NCBI RefSeq assembly: GCF_000244875.1
Contig: NC_016791.1
Span: 1,733,501-1,797,500 of the forward strand
Origin: Clostridium sp. BNL1100
Lineage (GTDB): Bacteria; Bacillota; Clostridia; Acetivibrionales; DSM-1351
DNA: 64,000 nt
Direction: 5' to 3'
Shown: piece after piece, positions 38,810 to 45,845 of the stretch
Layout: each line of letters begins with the position of its first letter
Numbering within the stretch: position 1 is the stretch's first letter
The notes under the pieces: generated by a model
What the model was told of the DNA's origin: nothing
What the model saw: only the letters and a program-made list of their open reading frames with translations
Databases searched by the model: none
Position numbers and translations under genes: made by a program

Positions 38810-40381
38810 ATGATGAAATATAAGAATAAAGATTTAAGGGCTATAGCGCGATTGCTTTCGGGGTATGGGAGTATTGATTTACCTAAGAGTATAAAAATCA
38901 ATGAAACAGATTTATATGAATGTTGCTATGATATGAAGTTCAATACATTAATCCTAGATGAAAATGATTATGGGGTGGATGTATTCGCCAACTTCTTAAA
39001 TCAGTTGGCTGATGAAGATAAATTTGTTTTATTTCTCGATTATTATTTTAATAGATATATTGATAATCGAGCCCTTGATTTAACAGCGGCTGGATATAAT
39101 ATATTTCAATTAAAGGATAACATCCTATTAGCACTTAATAAGCTGTGGAGCATGTCTAATCAGGAATTCGGGATAGATAACAGCAAGATTTCTCTGAAGT
39201 CTGTAGATTTTAAAGAGTATGACAAGATGGGAGAAGGTGGATTTTGCACGGTATATCAGTGCCCCACTGATATATCAAGAGTATTTAAAGTACTAAATAC
39301 TGTTGAAAAGGCAGACTCTGGTTCAGTACACAGGTTTAAAAGAGAATTCGAGATTATGAGAGAACAAAATAATAGCGGTTATACGCTAAAAGTATTCGAT
39401 TACAATCAGAATGCTCTTCTTTACTCAATGGAAAGGGCAAACATCTCATTGGATGATTTTATTAAAAAAGAAGCATTGTCGGATAAAGAAAAAGATGAAA
39501 TTGTTATTAGATGTGGTGAATGCATGAGATATCTGCATAACAAAGGCATTATACATCGGGATTTCCACCCAGGCAACATATTACGGGCACATTCTGGACT
39601 ATGGATGGTTTCAGATTTCGGCTTGGCCAAAGAAATCTCAAAAAAGTATTCACATCAGACAACAACCACACATGCGCTTGGAAGAGCATGGTTCACAGAT
39701 CCTACTCAGTTGTTTGCATTAATAGATGGAACATATAAAACGGACATGTTTTCGTTGGCGAGGACAATCGATTACATAATGAATGCAAATATGACAGGAA
39801 TGCCACATAAATATTCTTCAGTAGTGTATAAAGCCACAGCACCCGATTCAAATAAAAGATATGAAGATATTAACAAAATGCATGAGGATTTAACAGTTAT
39901 CTGCGGTAGACCGGAATATGAATCTCCTGAGGAAATAGTACAGAAATTACTTGTGCAGTATGGAAGGGATCAACAGCTGGACGTAGTTCAACTTATTGGT
40001 ATTTTAGATAAAGATACAGAAGGAACACTAATGTGGAACATAATAGTTGAGTTCGGAAATGAAATCTGCTCACCGTTTATTAAGATAATTGATATTTCTT
40101 TCGAAGTTGCTTTGCGTGAAATACGAAAAGTGTCAAGCACAATGAAAGGGAGCTACCAAAATTGGGATGATTACGATGTTGTAGCGTACTGGGCCATTAG
40201 CATATTAAAAAATAGAAAAAACAAAAATGATGAAATAAATGTTGAAGCAGCTAGGATAATTGAATATGTGGCATCAAATGTCGGAAGATTTAAGATTAAA
40301 ACTGAATCCAACAATCTTAAAAACAATTCAGCGATTGATGGTCATATACGCACACAATTAACATATCACGATGGATATTAA
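38810..40381 (+). CDS. Ser/Thr protein kinase with N- and C-terminal extensions
   Basis: A 523-residue protein with a eukaryotic-type kinase domain from about 135 to 370: Gly-rich loop GEGGFCTVY (142-150), a Lys in VFKVLN, the catalytic loop HRDFHPGN (about 250-257) and DFG (about 268-270). All key residues are present, so it should be active. The N-terminal ~130 residues and C-terminal ~150 residues are unassigned; no membrane helix or PASTA repeat is present, so it is not the usual PrkC-type kinase. It stands alone in the island. Stand-alone kinases of this type occur in defence islands, but no partner is seen. ATG at 38810 or 38813 with a weak ribosome site (GAAAGGT). Confidence 0.85.
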   Translation: MMKYKNKDLRAIARLLSGYGSIDLPKSIKINETDLYECCYDMKFNTLILDENDYGVDVFANFLNQLADEDKFVLFLDYYFNRYIDNRALDLTAAGYNIFQLKDNILLALNKLWSMSNQEFGIDNSKISLKSVDFKEYDKMGEGGFCTVYQCPTDISRVFKVLNTVEKADSGSVHRFKREFEIMREQNNSGYTLKVFDYNQNALLYSMERANISLDDFIKKEALSDKEKDEIVIRCGECMRYLHNKGIIHRDFHPGNILRAHSGLWMVSDFGLAKEISKKYSHQTTTTHALGRAWFTDPTQLFALIDGTYKTDMFSLARTIDYIMNANMTGMPHKYSSVVYKATAPDSNKRYEDINKMHEDLTVICGRPEYESPEEIVQKLLVQYGRDQQLDVVQLIGILDKDTEGTLMWNIIVEFGNEICSPFIKIIDISFEVALREIRKVSSTMKGSYQNWDDYDVVAYWAISILKNRKNKNDEINVEAARIIEYVASNVGRFKIKTESNNLKNNSAIDGHIRTQLTYHDGY

Positions 40382-40755
40382 TCTGTATTTGTATATTCAC
40401 AATTATTAACAGTGGACATATTATTTGTTTTTTGTAATCTCTATAAAAAATAAGTTATTGATACTACTTACGTAAGCGATGGAACAAATCCCGTAGTGTA
40501 AAAATCCTTCCAGGCTGATATTCTTAAAGAATAAATATTGGTTAGGAGGAATTTCTTTATATGAAATGCAGTGGAAAATAACTATTTGAAATATTTAAGA
40601 AATTTTTATTTGCCACTGGTGTAGAGATCCATAATTGATTTATCTGCGAGGGTTTAAATCCCTTTGGGAATTAACAATATCACGGCTTTTTAGCGACAAA
40701 AATATGATAATGTGGTAATATGTAGAAAAGACAACTATAAATGTAGGTGATGATT
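40382..40755. other. Intergenic region before the HNH/ABC-3C operon
   Basis: About 370 bases. A good ribosome site (AGGAGG at about 40545) precedes only a six-codon ORF. GGGTTTAAATCCC at 40650 is a small palindrome that mimics a tRNA T-arm but has no tRNA around it. A promoter for the next operon is not obvious. Confidence 0.35.
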
Positions 40756-41517
40756 GTGGAAGATAATCGTAGGGAATTTTCTGATAATGAAAAAATGCTG
40801 CTATATAATGAAATTAATGGTAGATGTCCGATTTGCGGTGGGGTATTAGTTTACACAAAAAACGGTAAGATAAATAAATCTTTTGAAATTGCACATATAT
40901 ATCCGGCTAATCCAAGACCAGAAGAGAAAGAACTTTTAAAAGATGAGGAAAGATTAAGCGACGACGTAAATGATTTAAAGAATGTTATCGCTGTTTGTAG
41001 AATATGTCATAAAAAGTTTGATACGCCAAGAACAGTTGAAGAGTATAGAACATGGGTTCGCCTAAAAAAGAAGCTTATTCAAGAAGCTGAACTGAAGAAC
41101 ACTTACTCGATGTTTCATGTAGAAACTGAAATACGAAAAGTATTAGAGGGTCTGAATGATGCAGATATAGATGAAGAACTTGTTCCATTAAGTTATGAAT
41201 CTCTTAAAATCGACCAAAAGTCCAACGATACGTTACCATACGTAATTAAAAGATCAATCAAAAGAGATGTTGTCGATTATTTTGATTATATTCATCGTTT
41301 ATTCATAGATATTGATCAAATCACGCCATATAAGTTTGATACATTAGCTTCTCAAATTAAAGGATTCTATTATAAATGTATGCAGATTAACCCTAGCCAA
41401 GAAAATGTTTATACAGCACTTGTTGACTGGCTAAATGAAAAAACCAACAATTATTCAAGAAGAGCTTGTGAAATAGTAATCGCTTATTTCATACAAGATT
41501 GTGAGGTGTTCTCATGA
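40756..41517 (+). CDS. HNH nuclease protein, ABC-three-component system effector
   Basis: About 253 residues. The N-terminus is an HNH domain: CPIC near residue 24, the metal/catalytic segment FEIAHIYPANPR, then DLKNVIAVCRICHKKF with the second zinc-knuckle pair. The C-terminal ~150 residues (VIKRSIKRDVVDYFDYIHRL to the end) resemble the conserved tail of effectors in ABC-3C systems. The GTG at 40756 is chosen because AGGTGA lies six bases upstream; in-frame GTG 40747 and ATG 40750 are alternatives. Its stop overlaps the next gene's ATG (ATGA). Probable role: DNA-cutting effector controlled by the ATPase two genes downstream. Confidence 0.75.
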   Translation: MEDNRREFSDNEKMLLYNEINGRCPICGGVLVYTKNGKINKSFEIAHIYPANPRPEEKELLKDEERLSDDVNDLKNVIAVCRICHKKFDTPRTVEEYRTWVRLKKKLIQEAELKNTYSMFHVETEIRKVLEGLNDADIDEELVPLSYESLKIDQKSNDTLPYVIKRSIKRDVVDYFDYIHRLFIDIDQITPYKFDTLASQIKGFYYKCMQINPSQENVYTALVDWLNEKTNNYSRRACEIVIAYFIQDCEVFS

Positions 41518-41753
41518 TACTTCCAAATAAATTAATAAAATTTCAAGATAGCATTCTTGCAAAAACGGTTTTTATCCTTGATGAAGTTAGCCAAAATAGT
41601 AAAAGTGTCAGTGAGTTGTATTGTCTGGTTAAAGAGCATTTTGATGATATAAATCAATACATATTAACTTTAGATGTGCTTTTTACCCTTGAAAAAATAA
41701 ACTACAATGAAGAAATGCAGGTGATGGAATATGTTGAAAAAGATTTACTGTGA
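41514..41753 (+). CDS. Small middle component of the ABC-three-component system
   Basis: A 79-residue protein (MILPNKLIKFQDSILAKTVF at the start) whose size, composition and position between an effector and a DUF2326-type ATPase gene fit the middle component of ABC-3C systems. It overlaps the upstream gene by four bases and the downstream gene by 23 bases, so all three are tightly coupled. Function in the family: a winged-helix-like adaptor, by inference. Confidence 0.72.
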   Translation: MILPNKLIKFQDSILAKTVFILDEVSQNSKSVSELYCLVKEHFDDINQYILTLDVLFTLEKINYNEEMQVMEYVEKDLL

Positions 41754-43347
41754 GAAATTTCTACAAAAAGAAGTTGAGTTTCATAGTGGATTAAATGCAG
41801 TAGTAGGCGATGATGTTGCATCAAACTCAATTGGCAAGTCTACTATGTTAATGATTATCGACTTTGTATTCGGCGGAGAAGACTATATAAAGAAAAATCA
41901 TGATACGGTTGATCAACTTGGTCACCACGAATTTCGGTTTATTTTCGAATTTTTAGGTAAAGAGTATTTTTTTATTAGAAGCACTAGCGAATATAAATCC
42001 GTTTCCACATGCAATGAAAAATTTGAAATTATTAATACTGATAAAGTAGAAAAATTTACAGCTTGGTTGCAAGAGCAATTTATGTGTCAGCTAGAAGATT
42101 TATCATTTCGGAATATTGTTGGTAGATATTTTAGAATATATGGTAAAGAGAATCTTAATGAAAGAAAGCCGATACAATATTTTGAAAAAGAATCAGCAGC
42201 CATGTCTATATCAGCCTTGCTAAAATTATTCGACAAGTATAAGGCATTAAAGGTTTTTGAAGTGCAAATAGAAGCATTAAAAAGTGAGAAAACCACGTTA
42301 GTAGATGCTGCAAAAAAGGATTTAATACCTCATGTAGTTACAAAAACTTTATTTGGAAAGAATGAAAAGAAAATTATTGAACTTACTCAGCAGCTAGAAT
42401 TGCTTAAAAAGGATATTGTAACAGCTTCTACAGATATTGAAGCCCTTGTATCCAAGGAGATACTAAAACTTAGAAGGGAAAAAAGTGCCCTTGTAACTAA
42501 GAAAAACGGATTGGAGAGTAGACTGATTAGGACACAGACCAATCTTAAGAATAGAAATGTTAATATACAGATCGAATTAAATCAATTTGTACATTATTTC
42601 CCGAATTTTAATATCGAACGTGTTCGAGAAGTTGATGGGTTTCATAAAACGATAACTCAAATATTAAAAAGTGAGCTTCAGGCTGCTGAAAAAGATTTAA
42701 AAACTGAAATGGCGGAAATAGAAAAGCAAATACTTTCAATCGATAAAGAAATTGAAGAAAAACTTTCTATAAAAAATGCTCCTAAATTTGCAGTAGATAA
42801 AGTGGTGGAGTTGGTCGCGGAAATCAAGCAATTAAATGATGAAAATGGCTATTATAAAAAGAAGAAGAGTATTGAAGAAAATATAACATCTGCGGTGGAT
42901 AATTTAGATATTCTAAAAGAAAAAGTTTTGGATGAGATATGTAATCAAATAAATGTAAAGATGTATGAATTGAATAAAGAGATATATACAGACGGACGGA
43001 GGCCGCCGACATTAAATATTCATGGTAACAAGTACACATTTAATACTTATGGAGATACTGGTACAGGCACAGCATTTGCTAATCTCATATCATTTGATTT
43101 AGCATTATTAGAATTAACCTGTTTACCCGCCGTAGCACACGATCTTCCATTGCTGAAAAATATTGAAAACCTTGCTTTGGAAAATATAATTGAGCTATAC
43201 AGTATAAAAGACAAACAGATTTTTATAGCCATAGATAAGCTTAATTCATATAGTAAAACAGCCGCTGATACCATAGAAAAATATAAAGTGTTAAAACTGT
43301 CAAAGGATAAAGTTTTATTTATAAAGAATTGGAAAAAGGCTGAGTAA
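41731..43347 (+). CDS. DUF2326-type ABC/SMC-like ATPase with coiled coil
   Basis: A 538-residue protein with an N-terminal half-ABC domain: LNAVVGDDVASNSIGKSTM contains a Walker A variant (SIGKST, residues 33-38, first Gly replaced), followed by the family-typical DFVFGG. Long coiled coils span about 205-400 (many Lys/Glu heptads), and a C-terminal part (NTYGDTGTGTAFANLISFDL) would supply the signature side of the SMC-like head. This matches the DUF2326 ATPases of ABC-3C conflict systems, which sense nucleic acid and gate an effector. It is the last gene of the operon and is followed by a 19-bp stem-loop. Confidence 0.82.
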   Translation: MLKKIYCEKFLQKEVEFHSGLNAVVGDDVASNSIGKSTMLMIIDFVFGGEDYIKKNHDTVDQLGHHEFRFIFEFLGKEYFFIRSTSEYKSVSTCNEKFEIINTDKVEKFTAWLQEQFMCQLEDLSFRNIVGRYFRIYGKENLNERKPIQYFEKESAAMSISALLKLFDKYKALKVFEVQIEALKSEKTTLVDAAKKDLIPHVVTKTLFGKNEKKIIELTQQLELLKKDIVTASTDIEALVSKEILKLRREKSALVTKKNGLESRLIRTQTNLKNRNVNIQIELNQFVHYFPNFNIERVREVDGFHKTITQILKSELQAAEKDLKTEMAEIEKQILSIDKEIEEKLSIKNAPKFAVDKVVELVAEIKQLNDENGYYKKKKSIEENITSAVDNLDILKEKVLDEICNQINVKMYELNKEIYTDGRRPPTLNIHGNKYTFNTYGDTGTGTAFANLISFDLALLELTCLPAVAHDLPLLKNIENLALENIIELYSIKDKQIFIAIDKLNSYSKTAADTIEKYKVLKLSKDKVLFIKNWKKAE

Positions 43348-43371
43348 AGAAAAACTAAGAATGGCGAATAC

Positions 43372-43424
43372 AACAAAGAAATGCTCACTTGCGACTTATG
43401 AACAAAAGTGAGCATTTCTTTGTT
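43372..43424. terminator. 19-bp perfect inverted repeat after the ABC-3C operon
   Basis: Arms 43372-43390 and 43406-43424 are perfectly complementary (AACAAAGAAATGCTCACTT), with a 15-base loop. The right arm ends in TTTCTTTGTT. Probably a terminator working in both directions. Confidence 0.75.
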
Positions 43425-43430
43425 GCCGTC

Positions 43431-43547
43431 TTGTCACAAGCAAATGAAAAGTACACAGGAAATGTCCAGATGTTGGATGGTGGAACGAATAACGCACATT
43501 ATCTGGCAAAGAATAACAATGTAGCTACTATGTCAAATTATTGGTAA
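43431..43547 (+). pseudogene. Short C-terminal gene remnant, unidentified
   Basis: An open frame of 38 codons without a start site reads as a protein tail (NVQMLDGGTNNAHYLAKNNN...) and ends at TAA 43545. It has no partner upstream because the 19-bp stem-loop precedes it. Probably a deletion remnant. Confidence 0.35.
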
Positions 43548-43657
43548 CCATATTTACACAAAATTTTAAACGCACCCCCTTTTACTTCGGACTACTAAAA
43601 TTTATTATAATATTTAAAATAGAAGATATAACGACAAATTATTTTTTTGTTCCTTGC

Positions 43658-43843
43658 AATGGGTCTAGAATTAATGTTGTCCTTCCACCAATTGCTTTAA
43701 AATGGTTCGATTGTTACCATAAGAAAGTTCCCGAAAAAGCCTATAGATATCGAAAAGCTCATAGAACTTGGCTCATTAACTACAGAAGCAACAACACTTT
43801 AAAGTTCTTTGTCAGAGCAAAGTATAACATATTTGTTTCGGGA
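43658..43843 (+). pseudogene. Decayed fragment of a second tadA/cpaF gene
   Basis: Read in two frames, the region gives NGSRINVVLPPIAL, then NGS-IVTIRKFP, KPIDIEKLIELGSLTTEATT and FFVRAKYNIFVSG. These align end to end with the intact TadA of this window (GSRLNVVLSPIALNGPIVTI, PIDMESLIELGSLTVEAAEA, TAKYNIFVAG), stopping just at the Walker A motif. One extra base and a stop codon break it. It is clearly diverged from the intact tadA at 23122, so it is not a recent copy. Confidence 0.85.
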
Positions 43844-43944
43844 GGAATCTTTCTAACTTTACTTGATGATATCGTTCTTAAATAAAAAAAAGCCTTATAA
43901 GATGTTTATAAAAGAAAGCAAACACACTACTTTTAAGCTTCTTT

Positions 43945-44190
43945 TTATTTTTTTCCTAATAACCAAAGTACACTTACTCCTAGTGCATCTGCTATAGCCA
44001 TCAATTCTATATCAGTAACTGGTCTAGTTTGAGCCTCGATCTTTGAAATAGATGTTTTTTCTAAATCAACACCCCTAACAGCCAATCGGGCTAATAAGTC
44101 AATCTGAGTAATTTTGGGTTTGGATTTCATTCTCGCAAGCTTTACTCTTTTACCTATTAAGTTGCGATTATTCTTAATATTTTCATTCAT
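43945..44190 (-). CDS. Small XRE-family helix-turn-helix repressor
   Basis: An 81-residue Cro/CI-type DNA-binding protein: a single helix-turn-helix (about residues 10-75: IGKRVKLARMKSKPKITQID, ISKIEAQTRPVTDIELMAIA) and the usual LGVSVLWLLG ending. It is divergent from the RAMP-like/HNH pair; a perfect 10-bp palindrome lies between the two start codons, so it is likely the repressor of that pair and of itself. Confidence 0.88.
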   Translation of the reverse strand: MNENIKNNRNLIGKRVKLARMKSKPKITQIDLLARLAVRGVDLEKTSISKIEAQTRPVTDIELMAIADALGVSVLWLLGKK

Positions 44191-44254
44191 AATAATCCTC
44201 TATGAAAGGGAATGCAACCATATATAGGAAGAGTATAATTTATAAAATTGGTTA

Positions 44255-44277
44255 TAATTTGCTTAATAAGCAAATTA
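44255..44277. promoter_or_regulatory. Palindromic operator between the XRE and RAMP-like genes
   Basis: TAATTTGCTT-AAT-AAGCAAATTA: 10-bp perfect arms with a 3-base centre, located 65 bases from the XRE start and 53 bases from the RAMP-like start. A TATAAT (44305-44310) just downstream is the likely -10 box of the plus-strand pair. Confidence 0.65.
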
Positions 44278-44329
44278 AAAAAATATTGACTTATTTCGAA
44301 GTTCTATAATAAAAAAAGGATGAAGTTGA

Positions 44330-44926
44330 ATGACTATTTCCAAAAATATTGTAACTGCTTCAGTTAAGATAAAAGGATCTAGGGCTATTTTATGGCATAG
44401 ATTTGGCCCAGAAGTATTGTCTCTAGAAAAAAAAGAAAAATGCGGTGTAGCTGGTAACAACCCAGATGAATGGAAAAGTACAGTATTAAAGACTGAGGAA
44501 AATCAACTTTTTGTTGAACCTAGTTATATATTTGCTTGTATCAGGGATGGAGCAAAATATACCCGAAAAGGAAGGGGGACACTGCAAACATCAATATCTG
44601 CGACACTGCAGGTCTTAGAGGAAAGGATTCTATTTGATAGATATTTACCTGAGATCCTGACAACTGATCAGAATAATTTAGTATATTTGGATGTAAGGAG
44701 TGTTAGAAACCCAGTAACAAAAGCTCGGAATATAAGATATCGGGTTTGCTCTTCTCCGGGGTGGTCAGCTATATTCAAGATTGCTTGGGATAAAACAGTT
44801 ATTAGTAAAAATGAAATGAATGCAGTATTAATAGATGCAGGTATGTTTTCCGGTTTAGGAGATGCAAGGAACATTGGGTTCGGAAGATTTGAAGTGGAGG
44901 AGTTTATGGTGACAGAAAATGCCTAA
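44330..44926 (+). CDS. RAMP/Cas7-like protein of unknown function
   Basis: A 198-residue protein. The C-terminus carries a glycine-rich loop, GLGDARNIGFGRFEVEEF, of the shape found in RAMP-fold proteins (Cas5/6/7 families, GxGxxxxxGFGxx), and the N-terminus begins with a strand-like ITASVKIKG-type segment. No CRISPR array or other cas gene is present. Similar proteins with a G-loop of this kind also occur in phages. It overlaps the following HNH gene by eight bases and faces an XRE repressor. Treat the RAMP relation as a motif-level suggestion. The ATG at 44330 follows AAAGGATGAAG. Confidence 0.55.
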   Translation: MTISKNIVTASVKIKGSRAILWHRFGPEVLSLEKKEKCGVAGNNPDEWKSTVLKTEENQLFVEPSYIFACIRDGAKYTRKGRGTLQTSISATLQVLEERILFDRYLPEILTTDQNNLVYLDVRSVRNPVTKARNIRYRVCSSPGWSAIFKIAWDKTVISKNEMNAVLIDAGMFSGLGDARNIGFGRFEVEEFMVTENA

Positions 44927-45209
44927 GAAAAGATTACCGAAAGAAGTATGGATGGAAGTTAGGAGAGTGGTATGGCAGCGAGATCTATATAAATGTGTTC
45001 ACTGCTGTGTTGCTGTTAGTTTTAATGACTGCAATATCGATCATATAATAAGTGGAAAATTAGGGACTAACAGGCTTGATAATTTAAGAACCTTATGTAA
45101 GAGATGTCATATTCTTAGATTAGATTATAGGCATAGAGGTATGATTGCTAAAGGATTAAAAGATGGTATTATACCACCAAACTGGCGTGAACTGGTCTGG
45201 GATGGATAA
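44919..45209 (+). CDS. Small HNH endonuclease
   Basis: A 96-residue protein with a compact HNH domain: CVHC, then CNIDHIISGKLGTNRLDNLR (DHI catalytic pair and N), then LCKRCH with the second zinc-binding pair. All metal-binding cysteines and catalytic residues appear present. Its ATG lies eight bases inside the upstream RAMP-like gene, so both are translated together and may form a recognition-plus-nuclease pair. Confidence 0.85.
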   Translation: MPKKRLPKEVWMEVRRVVWQRDLYKCVHCCVAVSFNDCNIDHIISGKLGTNRLDNLRTLCKRCHILRLDYRHRGMIAKGLKDGIIPPNWRELVWDG

Positions 45210-45845
45210 TTAATAATTTGGAACGGTGAGGTAATGCGAGTTGGGGCGGGCTTTGGTATGGAAGGGTAGGGCAGGGTATATTATTCATAAAAAGAATCAG
45301 ACAAGCAAATACCTTGAATTTTATAATCAAATAATATAATATTAATTTACGTGGATATAATATTTGATATTTAAATACATAGCCATTGCGCCGATAATGA
45401 AGGATATTTTTTAATTTCTTAGGATAAATTGCTTTGCTACTTTTTTAATCCTAAGAGTATGCCTCACTTTTAATACGATGAGGCTTATTAAAAGTATCCT
45501 TCTTTTTATTGGAAAAATTTATGATTTATTTCCAGCTATATGAAATACTGGTTCTCGAATAAAGCGATACTAAAAAAATAAAGGGGCTATTGGTAAAACA
45601 AAAGGTAGGGGCAATTAAAATGGGTACTAGGCTAAACTTATATTATGATAATTGATCCTGTTTAATAAGTGAGGTAGCTTAGTGCCTAGATTTTATTTAA
45701 AAATTCTATTTTTGAAATTTTAGTCATACAAAAAAATACTCTATTGTAAAAGGGGTTAACATTACTTTTTACATAGAAAATTACTCCCATAGAAAATTAC
45801 TCCCTATGTTTAATAATGTTTTAGAATAGCAAACGGAGATATATA
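45210..45845. other. Non-coding region with hairpins upstream of the recombinase operon
   Basis: 636 bases. Two neighbouring hairpins: CTTAGGAT (45418-45425) with ATCCTAAG (45448-45455), then GCCTCA (45461-45466) with TGAGGC (45479-45484). The region between the HNH gene and the recombinase operon could hold a small RNA or regulatory site; no ORF is supported. Confidence 0.45.
45772..45803 (+). repeat. Tandem 16-bp direct repeat upstream of the recombinase operon
   Basis: CATAGAAAATTACTCC occurs twice head to tail (45772-45787, 45788-45803), 43 bases before the first recombinase gene. It may be a protein-binding site. Confidence 0.7.

Noticed and set aside
40600-40680. Possible tRNA (GGGTTTAAATCCC looks like a T-arm)
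   Set aside because: No acceptor stem, D-arm or anticodon arm can be formed around it.
40756-41753. Classical toxin-antitoxin pair
   Set aside because: The HNH and 79-aa genes are inseparable from the overlapping DUF2326 ATPase gene, which fits ABC-3C better.
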